Positions 1 to 6,556 of a stretch of 21,871 nt of DNA are shown here, piece by piece. Each line of letters opens with the position of its first letter. Position 1 is the first letter of the stretch. The notes under the pieces were generated by a model. The model saw only the letters and a list, made by a program, of their open reading frames with translations, was not told the DNA's origin and ran no database searches. Source of the DNA: Deltaproteobacteria bacterium (lineage in GTDB: Bacteria; Desulfobacterota; GWC2-55-46); contig JAKAIQ010000004.1 in NCBI GenBank assembly GCA_021825035.1, positions 1 to 21,871 on the forward strand, given 5' to 3'. The translations under genes and the position numbers were made by a program.

Positions 1-560
1 CCTATCAGCGGGTCTGTATTGTACCACCCGGTAAAATATATTATAGCAGCCCCGGCTATCACGCCCAATGAGGCCGCCGCGTCGCCGGCTATGTGAAGAA
101 AGGCGCTCCTTATGTTAGCCTCGCTCGTCGCAAAATGCCTGAGCCGGAGCGCGACCGCGAGGTTTACCGCAAGCCCTATGGCTGCTATAGCCATGACCCC
201 GAGGCTCTTTACCGGCTCCGGAGACCGGAACCTCATGTAGACCTCGTAGAATATGGGGATGGTCAGGAGCAGCAGTATCAGGCTGTTTACGAACGACACG
301 AAGACCTCGACCCTGTGAAATCCGTAAGTGCGGGTGTCCGTGGGCGGCAGTTCCGAGATGTAGATGGCAAACCAGCTGAGGGCGAGGGCGAAGAAGTCCA
401 TGAAATTATGGGCCGCGTCGGTCAAGAGGGCTATACTGTTCGTCAGATAGCCTCCGGCGAGCTCGAAGGCGAAAAAGCCGCCCGTAAGGGCTATCGAACT
501 CATCAGTTTGCCCTTTATTCGCCTGTCAAATTCATGGCCGTGATAATGATGGTCTTCCAT
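1..560 (-). CDS. Cation diffusion facilitator (CzcD-like), 3' end missing
   Basis: This is an inner-membrane divalent-metal/proton antiporter of the CDF family (zinc, cobalt, cadmium or iron efflux). Reading leftward from 560, the protein has a His-rich start (MEDHHYHGHEFDRR), a first helix, then the hallmark LLTDAAHNFMDFFAL, in which the HxxxD pair of the transport site is visible. A later AFLHIAGDAAASLGV carries the second HxxxD motif. About 187 residues are present; the last helix and the cytoplasmic C-terminal domain lie beyond base 1. An in-frame ATG at 581 would add MYHLYRD; neither start has a good ribosome-binding site. The gene follows modC by 64-85 bases on the same strand, so it may be read through from the mod operon. 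The transported metal cannot be told from this fragment. The family call is firm. Confidence 0.85.
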   Translation of the reverse strand, partial: MEDHHYHGHEFDRRIKGKLMSSIALTGGFFAFELAGGYLTNSIALLTDAAHNFMDFFALALSWFAIYISELPPTDTRTYGFHRVEVFVSFVNSLILLLLTIPIFYEVYMRFRSPEPVKSLGVMAIAAIGLAVNLAVALRLRHFATSEANIRSAFLHIAGDAAASLGVIAGAAIIYFTGWYNTDPLI

Positions 561-645
561 GTCCCGATATAAATGATACATCTTTTTCGGGCGGAGTTCA
601 AATGCCGGGGATTGCTCGGGCCTGGCGGGGCTGGACTTGCACGGG

Positions 646-1737
646 TTAAGGGATAACCCAGATATTTTCCTTCTTGAGGGACACCTTTATGCGTTTTCCG
701 GCTTCAAGGCCGAGCTTCCTCATGACGAAGTTCGGCAGCTCGATCCTGAGAAGCGCGCCGGCCTGACCGGCCCTGAGATGAAGGACATGGGTCGATCCCC
801 TTCCCGTAGTCGATAGAATGTCGCCTTCGACGATGTTGTCGGAGACCCTGCCGAGGCCTTTGTCCGGCCTGATGACGAGTATCTCCTCCGGCCTGATGCA
901 GAAGGTAACGGGGCGCCCGCCGGCGAGGCCGAGCCTTTCCGGCACGTGAGTCTTTATGACGCCGAGCTCCGGGCAATCTATCTCGACCTCTTCGCCGCGG
1001 ATGCCCGCGACCCGTCCGTCGAAGATGTTCCTTGTGCCTGCGAACCGCGCGACGTTCCTTGTGGCCGGCCTGTAGAAGACATCCTCCCTTGAGCCTACCT
1101 GCTCGAACCTCCCGCCATTTATGACGGCGATCCTCTGCCCGAGCATGAAAGCCTCTTCGAGGTCATGGGTGACCAATATCGCGGTCACGGGAAAGAGCTC
1201 GTGAATGTTGGCGAGGTCGGCCCTCAGCTTTTCCCTCACCTGGAAATCGAGGGCCGAAAAAGGCTCGTCGAGAAGGAGTAGCCTCGGTTCGGAGGCGAGG
1301 GTCCTGGCGAGCGCCGTCCTCTGCTTCTGGCCGCCGGATATCTCATGAGGATAGCTCCCTTCAAGCCCCGAAAGCCGCATGATTTCCATGAGTTCCTTGA
1401 CGCGGCCGTTTTTTTCTCCCTTATGATTCGACGTAACGCCGTAGGCGATATTTTCCCGGACGGTCATGTGCGGAAAAAGGGCATAGTCCTGAAATAGAAA
1501 TCCGATCTTTCTATTTCGCATCGGGATGTCCACGCCGCCGGAGGAGTCGAAAACCGTCTGCCCGTCAACGCAGATCACCCCCGAATCCGGCCTTACTATC
1601 CCGGAGATCATCTTCAGTATGAGGCTCTTCCCGGCGCCTGACGGTCCGAAAAGCACGGTCATCTCGTTTTCGGCGGAGAGTTCGACGTTAGAATCAAAAC
1701 CCGGGAAGCTCTTTTTGAGGGAGAATCTGAGGCTCAT
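646..1737 (-). CDS. modC: Molybdate ABC transporter ATP-binding protein ModC
   Basis: ATPase subunit that powers molybdate (or tungstate) import through ModB on the cytoplasmic face of the membrane. The 363-residue protein has Walker A GPSGAGKS (31-38), a Q-loop LFQDYALFPH (81-90), the ABC signature ISGGQKQR (133-140) and Walker B RLLLLDEPF (152-160). After about residue 230 there is a regulatory tail that ends in a MOP/TOBE-type oxyanion-binding domain (from about 300, STTGRGSTHVLHL onward). Length and domain order fit ModC rather than a generic sulfate or sugar ATPase. It starts 6 bases after the modB stop. Co-transcription with modB is very likely; modA lies upstream across a repeat-bearing gap. 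Confidence 0.95.
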   Translation of the reverse strand: MSLRFSLKKSFPGFDSNVELSAENEMTVLFGPSGAGKSLILKMISGIVRPDSGVICVDGQTVFDSSGGVDIPMRNRKIGFLFQDYALFPHMTVRENIAYGVTSNHKGEKNGRVKELMEIMRLSGLEGSYPHEISGGQKQRTALARTLASEPRLLLLDEPFSALDFQVREKLRADLANIHELFPVTAILVTHDLEEAFMLGQRIAVINGGRFEQVGSREDVFYRPATRNVARFAGTRNIFDGRVAGIRGEEVEIDCPELGVIKTHVPERLGLAGGRPVTFCIRPEEILVIRPDKGLGRVSDNIVEGDILSTTGRGSTHVLHLRAGQAGALLRIELPNFVMRKLGLEAGKRIKVSLKKENIWVIP

Positions 1738-1743
1738 GGCGGA

Positions 1744-2397
1744 TCAGAACCTCACTCGGCTGAACCTGCCGGCGGCGTAAAGCACGGCGAAGGAAAAAAC
1801 CGTTATCACGCCCACCATCACGTTTGCCGCGAAGGCGTTTCCGGTCTGTACGGCGTCATAGATCGCAAGGGGCATGGTCTGCGTAAGGCCGGGGATATTG
1901 CCCGCCACCATCAATGTCGCCCCGAACTCGCCCGTCGCCCTGGCAAATGCCATGACCGCTCCGGCGGCCAGTCCGCGCCATGCAAGAGGCAGGGTGACGG
2001 TGCGGAACACCTCAAATTCAGTCTTCCCGAGAAGCCGGGCCGCATTTTCAAGGTCCGCGCTTACGCCTTCAAAGGCGGCAAGCGCAGGCTTTGCGAAGAG
2101 CGGAAACGACGAAACTATCGAGGCAACCACCGCCCCTTTCCACGTAAATACTATCCTTATGCCGAGCCTCTCAAGGAACCTTCCGAGGGGGCTTGACGCG
2201 CCAAGGGCCGTGAGGAGATAGTAGCCGAGCACCGTGGGCGGTATCACAAGGGGCTGCATGATGAGCGTATCGATGATGTTTTTGGCGAAAAAATCCCTCT
2301 TTGCCATGAGCCGGGCAAGGACAAGCCCTGCGGCTATGGTAAATGCCGCGGCCGTGAAAGAGACTTTTATCGTGAGGTAAAGTGGAAAGAGGTCCAT
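1744..2397 (-). CDS. modB: Molybdate ABC transporter permease ModB
   Basis: Inner-membrane permease of the ModABC importer. The 217-residue sequence has about five hydrophobic helices. The EAA-type loop that contacts ModC is visible as LENAARLLGKTEFEVFRTV followed by TLPLAWRGL. The segments IMQPLVIPPTVLGYYLL and FARATGEFGATLMVAGNIPG are characteristic of ModB (the GEFGAT motif). Length is normal for the family. The ATG at 2397 has no clear Shine-Dalgarno sequence (it is preceded by an A-run), which is unusual because modA ends 336 bases upstream and cannot couple translation directly. The gene may depend on read-through from the modA promoter or on an unrecognised internal promoter. Confidence 0.94.
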   Translation of the reverse strand: MDLFPLYLTIKVSFTAAAFTIAAGLVLARLMAKRDFFAKNIIDTLIMQPLVIPPTVLGYYLLTALGASSPLGRFLERLGIRIVFTWKGAVVASIVSSFPLFAKPALAAFEGVSADLENAARLLGKTEFEVFRTVTLPLAWRGLAAGAVMAFARATGEFGATLMVAGNIPGLTQTMPLAIYDAVQTGNAFAANVMVGVITVFSFAVLYAAGRFSRVRF

Positions 2398-2522
2398 TTT
2401 TTTATGCCACCGGCCGCCCGAAGCCAGTCAATTTCCGCTTAACCCGCCTTTTTGGATATGGGGATCATGTTCACAATCAGGACGATGCGGAATAAAAATG
2501 TCCGCGTCGATCTCTCACTGTA

Positions 2523-2577
2523 GAGCTTTTTGCGCCCGGAGGGCGCTTCGGGTCGGGGGTTCTCCGCGCCGCGGCCT
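2523..2577. repeat. Dispersed intergenic repeat A, copy 1
   Basis: This copy begins gagctttttgcgc and holds a hairpin with stem gcgccc/gggcgc (2532-2537 with 2541-2546, 3-base loop). It then runs through cgcttcggg, a G-run, ttctccgcg and cggcctc. The same blocks occur in the same order at 9122-9180. The paired stem differs in sequence between the copies but still pairs. It behaves like a REP-type extragenic element; I recognise no named family. Confidence 0.65.
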
Positions 2578-2662
2578 CGCTGCAGCGGCGAGCGGATTCC
2601 CGCAGCCTGCCGCATGGCGAGTGAGCGGATCACGCTTGATAAAATACCTTGTATGAAGGGGA

Positions 2663-2698
2663 GCCGCCAAAATGATGAATCTCCGTCATTTTGGCGGC
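2663..2698. repeat. Perfect 13-bp inverted repeat downstream of modA
   Basis: gccgccaaaatga (2663-2675) pairs perfectly with tcattttggcggc (2686-2698) around a 10-base loop, 36 bases past the modA stop. No T-run follows on either strand, so it is not a canonical intrinsic terminator. It could protect the modA 3' end or be a small palindromic repeat. A competing 7-bp hairpin, cattttg (2687-2693) with caaaatg (2705-2711), shares one arm. Confidence 0.75.
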
Positions 2699-2733
2699 GT
2701 CCTTCAAAATGCCCTGTAGCTTCTCGGGGAATT

Positions 2734-3492
2734 TCAATCGACGCCAAAGCCGTACTTGACGAGTATCTTCCTCCCAACCGGGCCTTTTATGAAGCCTATG
2801 AATTCTCTTGCGGCCTTTTCGTCCTTCGCCGTCTTTATAACGCAGGCGGCCTGGTTTATGGGCCTGTAGAGAGCCTGATCTATGTTCGTGTAGCCCACCT
2901 CCGGCACATCGGCGATCGAAAGGGCCACGATGCCTGCCTGTGCGTCGCCGGACTGGACGAACTGCAGCGTCTGTCTTATGTTTTCGCCGTAGACCAGTTT
3001 GTCTTTTATCTTATCCCAAATCCCCACGCTCTTCAACGCCTCCATTGCCGCGATGCCGTAGGGGGCGTGCGCCGGATTGGCTATGGCTATCCTCTTAACG
3101 CCAGGCCCGGAAAGGCCGTCTATGCCGACCGGCCCGGAAAGGTATCTTTTGTTCCATACGACTACGATCTGTCCGCGCGCGTAAACCGTGGCGGTATCCG
3201 GGAATATAAAGCCCCCGCTGTCGAGATCCTTTACGTGAACCGTATCGGCCGAGAGGAAGACGTCGTACGGCGCACCCTCTTCTATCTGTCTGGTCAAGCC
3301 CACCGTATCGCCGAATGAGAGCACGGGCGTTACATGGCTTGCCTTCTCAAAGGCAGCCCCTAACTCCTTGAGGGCGACCGAGAGATTCGCCGCCGCCGCC
3401 ACGGTAAGCTTTTCGCCGGCCCGCGCCTTCGGCGCGGAAAGAACGGCCAACACGAGAATAACATAAGATATTTTTTTGAGCCCCGCAAGCAT
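2734..3492 (-). CDS. modA: Molybdate-binding periplasmic protein ModA
   Basis: Periplasmic solute-binding protein that captures molybdate/tungstate and delivers it to ModB. The 252-residue precursor starts with a Sec-type signal peptide: Met-Leu-Ala-Gly with two lysines, then a hydrophobic core YVILVLAVLSA and likely cleavage after ARA near residue 25. The mature part opens with LTVAAAANLSVALKELG, the conserved oxyanion-binding start of ModA, followed by FGDTVGLTRQIEEGAPYDVF, another family landmark. ATG at 3492 is preceded by a purine-rich aaaaaaagga and a G-run. A promoter and ModE-type operator lie about 155-185 bases upstream, with a strongly structured leader between. Confidence 0.95.
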   Translation of the reverse strand: MLAGLKKISYVILVLAVLSAPKARAGEKLTVAAAANLSVALKELGAAFEKASHVTPVLSFGDTVGLTRQIEEGAPYDVFLSADTVHVKDLDSGGFIFPDTATVYARGQIVVVWNKRYLSGPVGIDGLSGPGVKRIAIANPAHAPYGIAAMEALKSVGIWDKIKDKLVYGENIRQTLQFVQSGDAQAGIVALSIADVPEVGYTNIDQALYRPINQAACVIKTAKDEKAAREFIGFIKGPVGRKILVKYGFGVD

Positions 3493-3515
3493 AAACCCCC
3501 GATTCCTTTTTTTAA

Positions 3516-3606
3516 AACCTTTCCGGGGAACCGTGCGTGCGCGGTTCCCCGGAAAGGTTAACGCGGGTTGTTGCCGCCTGAGTGGCCCCGCCTTGCCGGG
3601 CTCAGG
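3516..3606 (-). promoter_or_regulatory. Structured 5' leader of modA (three successive stem-loops)
   Basis: Between the operator and the modA start the transcript can fold into three neighbouring stems. The first is cctgag (3577-3582) with ctcagg (3601-3606), enclosing cccg/cggg. The second is gcgg (3563-3566) with ccgc (3574-3577). The third is an uninterrupted 18-bp stem, 3516-3533 with 3542-3559, around an 8-base loop. The last stem ends just before a short T-tract, an A-run and the modA ribosome-binding region. It could be an attenuator, an RNA-stability element or an RNA sensor. I could not match it to the molybdenum-cofactor riboswitch. Confidence 0.55.
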
Positions 3607-3647
3607 GGGGTGGTTGGAGGAATCGGCATGCGCTTAACCGGGCGAAA

Positions 3648-3675
3648 GTCGTTATTCCCGATTATATACATCGAT
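3648..3675 (-). promoter_or_regulatory. ModE-type operator overlapping the modA -10 box
   Basis: On the minus strand this 28-base segment reads ATCGATGTATA, six bases, then GGAATAACGAC. The E. coli ModE box is ATCGnTATATA-N6-TATATAACGAT. Counting every position, the left half agrees at 9 of 11 (one of the two differences falls on the n) and the right half at 7 of 11, with the correct spacing. A TATAAT -10 hexamer lies inside it (3661-3666). A regulator of the ModE family is encoded immediately upstream. The inference is repression of modA when molybdate is sufficient. Confidence 0.75.
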
Positions 3676-3733
3676 ATTCAAAAAAAATCGGCTTTGGGCG
3701 GTATGGCCGTTGTGCGGCAGTCAATCAGCCAAG

Positions 3734-4096
3734 TTATCGGGACCGAAGGAACTTCTCGGCCTCCCTTTCCCTGAATCTCCCAAATGCCTCGTCTATGAGC
3801 CTGAACGCCTCTATGGCGCGTTCTCCGGCTTTTGTAAGAAGGGCTCCGCCGCCGCCCTTCCCGCCTGTCGACGCCTTGACAATAGGCTCGATCGACTGCC
3901 CGTTCATCGACTCCACGAGCTCCCAGGCCTTTCTGTACGACATGCCGAGCTTTTTCGCCGCACGGGTTATCGACCCGGTTTCTCTTATGCTCTCAAGCAG
4001 AGCGACCCTGCCGGCGCCGAGGAAAGTCCCCTCGTTGCCATCGATCCATATGTGTCCGCGCACTTTATAGCAGCCGTTTGAGGCGGTTTTTTTCAT
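3734..4096 (-). CDS. ModE-type molybdate-responsive transcription regulator (DNA-binding domain only)
   Basis: A winged helix-turn-helix protein of the ModE N-terminal family. The segment GTFLGAGRVALLESIRETGS, then ITRAAKKLGMSYRKAWELVE, is the LysR-like HTH typical of ModE. It is followed by GGKGGGGALLTKAGERAIEAF, the conserved glycine-rich wing. At about 120 residues it lacks the two C-terminal MOP domains that bind molybdate in E. coli ModE, as in many single-domain relatives. Metal sensing would then need another protein or a different mode. The start is uncertain: 4096 (MKKTASNGCY) or 4114 (MPDERPMKK). Starts further upstream are excluded because the frame there coincides with the promoter -35 box. 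It lies between modA and a sensor-like gene, and probably acts on the operator at 3648-3675. Confidence 0.88.
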   Translation of the reverse strand: MKKTASNGCYKVRGHIWIDGNEGTFLGAGRVALLESIRETGSITRAAKKLGMSYRKAWELVESMNGQSIEPIVKASTGGKGGGGALLTKAGERAIEAFRLIDEAFGRFREREAEKFLRSR

Positions 4097-4153
4097 GGGC
4101 CGTTCGTCAGGCATCGCGGCGCTTCGGGCAGCCTGGCCGCGTTCACGATTCGT

Positions 4154-4183
4154 AATATACGACAGGGAACAACCACCTGTCAA
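4154..4183 (-). promoter_or_regulatory. Sigma70-type promoter of the modE-like gene
   Basis: On the minus strand there is a perfect -35 TTGACA (4178-4183), an 18-base spacer and -10 TATATT (4154-4159). The start of transcription should fall near 4147, some 33-50 bases before the candidate ATGs. A short palindrome, cgta/tacg, overlaps the -10 box. No good ModE box is visible here. Confidence 0.7.
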
Positions 4184-4253
4184 GAGTTTTTTCCGGGGCG
4201 CTCAAAGATCATCCTCCGGGCCGCGCGGATGTCGGGCCCTGGCCGTACGCCGC

Positions 4254-5267
4254 TCATGACGGCTTTTTTCCGGGGCCGTCGAAAAGCCCCGCCTGCCCGG
4301 ATATCCGCGCGGCGCCGGCCTTTTCCGCAGCGGGAGGCAGGGCGCCGGACGGCGCCCTGCAGTAATCCAGCGCGTTGGCGGACATGTCCCTTATCTTCCG
4401 GGCGCTCTCTAGTATCATGTTTATCTTTCTGCGGGTCTTCTCGCTCACGCCATCGATCTGCATGAGAAGGAGTTCGGAATTTATCGTTATGGTGGTGAGA
4501 GGCCCCCGGATGTCGTGCATGAGGGAATCAATGCGCATATACCGTATTCCGTCGAGCTCCTTGCGCCTCGATATGTCGCGCGCTATGCCGAGAAAATACC
4601 TTGCATCTCCGTCCCCGTCTTTTACAGCGTTTATGGAAATGAGGACTGCTATCTCGCGCCCGTCTTTGGCGAGGTCGACAAGTTCCCCGCTCCAGAAGCC
4701 CTTGCCGGGATCGAGGATGTCGGCCCACATACTCTCGTACATTTCTTTTCGGGAATGCCCGGACTTCAGGACCCGCGGGTTCCGGCCGCATATCTCTTCC
4801 GGGCCATAGCCGTAAATGCCGCAAAACGCCGGGTTCACGTCCAATATGACCCCGTCCCTGCCAGTCAACATGACGGCGTCGTTCGAGTGTCTGAATATCC
4901 TTTTGAACTCCCCGGAAAGCGTCTCCGGCAGTGCCGGACGCCCGCGCGTTACAAACATGCACAAAAAAGAGGAAACGGCGAAGTCGGGGGATGGAACGGC
5001 GCAGATGGAAAGGTACACGCCTATCTTTGAGCCGTCCTTGCGGAGCATCGTCAAGGCTTGATCCCTGACAACCGCGGCGGCGGCGGATTCGAGCAGCTTA
5101 CTCCAGCCGATTACATCTTCCGGCGGGAAAAGGAACGAGCATTCCCTTCCTATGACCTCGCCGTGGCCGTAGCCGAAGACAAGCTCAAAGCCGCGGCAAT
5201 GCGCGGCGATCGTCCCGTTGACAGTGAGATTGAGCGTTGCTTCCGTGGCCAAGAGCGCCTCGCGCAT
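4254..5267 (-). CDS. PAS-PAS-HisKA sensor protein lacking the kinase ATPase domain
   Basis: A soluble-looking sensory protein of 337 residues. A weak PAS domain covers about 10-110 (FELVFGYGHGEVIGRE). A clear PAS/PAC domain covers about 120-236 (DAVMLTGRDGVILDVNPAF; ending YFLGIARDISRRKELDG). A HisKA dimerisation/phosphoacceptor helix pair follows from about 243, with the H-box MHDIRGPLTTI and phospho-histidine candidate His251. After about residue 305 there is only a low-complexity Ala/Gly/Pro tail and a stop. No N, G1 or G2 boxes of an HATPase_c domain are present, and the 70 bases before the modE promoter leave no room for one. It may be phosphorylated in trans, act as a dimerising PAS sensor, or be a truncated kinase. 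No transmembrane segment is seen. An in-frame TAA four codons upstream limits the start to 5267. Confidence 0.82.
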   Translation of the reverse strand: MREALLATEATLNLTVNGTIAAHCRGFELVFGYGHGEVIGRECSFLFPPEDVIGWSKLLESAAAAVVRDQALTMLRKDGSKIGVYLSICAVPSPDFAVSSFLCMFVTRGRPALPETLSGEFKRIFRHSNDAVMLTGRDGVILDVNPAFCGIYGYGPEEICGRNPRVLKSGHSRKEMYESMWADILDPGKGFWSGELVDLAKDGREIAVLISINAVKDGDGDARYFLGIARDISRRKELDGIRYMRIDSLMHDIRGPLTTITINSELLLMQIDGVSEKTRRKINMILESARKIRDMSANALDYCRAPSGALPPAAEKAGAARISGQAGLFDGPGKKPS

Positions 5268-5311
5268 GTCGGTTCTTTACAGGATATGCCGATACGGAAC
5301 AAATGACGATA

Positions 5312-5340
5312 ATATTAAACTTAAATGGCGAAAATCGCAA
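5312..5340 (-). promoter_or_regulatory. Sigma70-type promoter of the PAS-HisKA gene
   Basis: On the minus strand: TTGCGA (5335-5340), a 17-base spacer and TAATAT (5312-5317). It sits 45 bases upstream of the ATG in an AT-rich stretch that stands out from the GC-rich surroundings. It separates this gene from the cobalamin operon ending at 5383. Confidence 0.65.
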
Positions 5341-5343
5341 CAT

Positions 5344-5379
5344 TTATCGGCCCTGGCGTAAAAGCGCCGGGGAAGATAA
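5344..5379 (-). terminator. Imperfect stem-loop just past deoB (possible operon end)
   Basis: Four bases after the deoB stop the transcript can form an imperfect hairpin. ttatc (5344-5348) pairs with gataa (5375-5379), then ccc with ggg, then ggcg with cgcc, around a 6-base loop. No U-tract follows, so it is not a textbook intrinsic terminator. Its position at the end of the cobalamin operon suggests a 3'-end or stability structure. Confidence 0.35.
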
Positions 5380-5382
5380 GCG

Positions 5383-6555
5383 TCATGGCAGGATGTTCTT
5401 GAGGAAGGAGCGGCCGAACCCAAGCCTCAATCCGAAGGCCTCGGCTATGGTCGCGCCGAGGTCCGCGAAGGTCTCGCGCGTGCCGAGGTCTATCCCGCTT
5501 TTAAGCCCCTTTCCATAGGCGAGAATCGGGACGTACTCCCTCGTATGGTCGGTAGACGGGGTCGTGGGGTCGCACCCGTGGTCTCCGGTAAGGAAAAGGA
5601 CGTCTCCGTCGTCAAGAACGGCCGTTATTTCCGGAAGCCGTGCGTCGATGCGCTCAAGGTCTCCGGCATATCCAATGGAATCGTTCCTGTGGCCGTACCG
5701 CGTGTCGAGGTCGACGAGGTTCGTGAATATCAAGCCTTCCCCATATTTGCCGAGGGCAAGAATGGTCTTATTTATGCCGTCGGAATCGTCCAGCGTGTGA
5801 AACTCTTCGGTCAGGCCACTGTGGACGAAGATGTCGCCGATCTTGCCTATGCCGGCGACGGGCAGTTTTCTGTCGCAAAGCTCTTCGAGGAGCGTGCGCC
5901 CCGGAGGCGGTTGGGGATAATCCCGCCTCCTGTCCGTCCTCCTGAAAGAGCCGGGGCTTCCGACAAAGGGCCTCGCTATGACTCTGCCGACGTCATAATC
6001 ATCGAGCAGCCGTCTCGTTATTTCACAGACTCGATAAAGCTCCTGAACCGGCACGATATCTTCATGGGCGGCTATCTGGAAGACGCTGTCGGCGGATGTG
6101 TAGACGATGAGCCGTTTCGTCCTCATGTGCTCTTCGCCGAGCTCTTCGATTATGCCGGTGCCAGACGCCGGCTTTCCGCCCATGCATTCCCGGCCGGTCT
6201 CTTTCTCGAAGCGCCTCAGCATCTCCGGCGGGAAGCCTTCGGGGAAGGTCCGGAAAGGCCTTTCGAGTATGACGCCCGACATCTCCCAGTGGCCGGTCTG
6301 GGTGTCCTTGCCGGGAGAGGCCTCCTTCATCCGGCCGTAGGATGCGGCCGGGCAGGCGGTCTTTTCGACGCTGTCCACGCCCTCTATGAGCCCCAGCCCC
6401 ATCTTTATGAGGTTGGGTATCCTCAGCCCCTTCGCAGCCTCCGCGACGTGATCAAGGGTGTCGCTCCCGCCGTCGTTGTAAGCCGCGGCGTCCGGCAGCT
6501 CGCCGACGCCGAAGCCGTCCAATACGATTATGACGGCGCGCTTTATCCCGCCCAT
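5383..6555 (-). CDS. deoB: Phosphopentomutase
   Basis: Cytosolic Mn-dependent enzyme of the alkaline-phosphatase superfamily. It interconverts ribose (or deoxyribose) 1-phosphate and 5-phosphate. The 390-residue protein has the first metal/phosphate motif IIVLDGFGVGELPDA near the N-terminus, the conserved GKDTQTGHWEMSG with the phosphorylated threonine, and the C-terminal metal-ligand block LFLTGDHGCDPTTPSTDHTR. Length is normal for DeoB. It is the last gene of the cobalamin operon: the ATG at 6555 lies one base after the cbiH stop (TGA-G-ATG), so translation is probably coupled. Phosphopentomutase is normally in nucleoside salvage operons, so this placement is unusual. Confidence 0.96.
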   Translation of the reverse strand: MGGIKRAVIIVLDGFGVGELPDAAAYNDGGSDTLDHVAEAAKGLRIPNLIKMGLGLIEGVDSVEKTACPAASYGRMKEASPGKDTQTGHWEMSGVILERPFRTFPEGFPPEMLRRFEKETGRECMGGKPASGTGIIEELGEEHMRTKRLIVYTSADSVFQIAAHEDIVPVQELYRVCEITRRLLDDYDVGRVIARPFVGSPGSFRRTDRRRDYPQPPPGRTLLEELCDRKLPVAGIGKIGDIFVHSGLTEEFHTLDDSDGINKTILALGKYGEGLIFTNLVDLDTRYGHRNDSIGYAGDLERIDARLPEITAVLDDGDVLFLTGDHGCDPTTPSTDHTREYVPILAYGKGLKSGIDLGTRETFADLGATIAEAFGLRLGFGRSFLKNILP

Positions 6556-6556
6556 C

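Larger units (their letters stand above)
2398..2733. other. modB-modA intergenic gap (336 bases): repeat and hairpin, no gene
   Basis: No convincing coding sequence lies here. Next to modA there is a perfect 13-bp inverted repeat (2663-2698). Further left is a GC-rich repeat copy at 2523-2577 that recurs at 9122-9180. A minus-strand open frame crosses the gap, but it overlaps the modA 3' end, has no ribosome-binding site and looks like read-through of repeat DNA. The gap breaks an otherwise compact mod operon. Confidence 0.7.

Noticed and set aside
93..572. A long plus-strand open frame at the left edge
   Set aside because: The opposite strand in this interval reads as a clear CDF transporter with HxxxD motifs; the plus-strand frame has no recognisable domain or ribosome-binding site.
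2439..2777. A minus-strand open frame across the modB-modA gap that could be called a small gene
   Set aside because: It overlaps the modA 3' end, has no ribosome-binding site, and is a translation of the hairpin and repeat A; amino-acid composition is Arg/Ser-rich as expected of non-coding GC-rich DNA.
3516..3606. The modA leader as a molybdenum-cofactor riboswitch
   Set aside because: The stems are simple consecutive hairpins; I could not find the conserved junction sequences of that family. Only a covariance search could reopen this.
4097..4183. A longer N-terminus for the ModE-type regulator starting at a TTG at 4183
   Set aside because: That TTG is the first three bases of a perfect -35 box (TTGACA) with a good -10 downstream, so the region is promoter and not coding.
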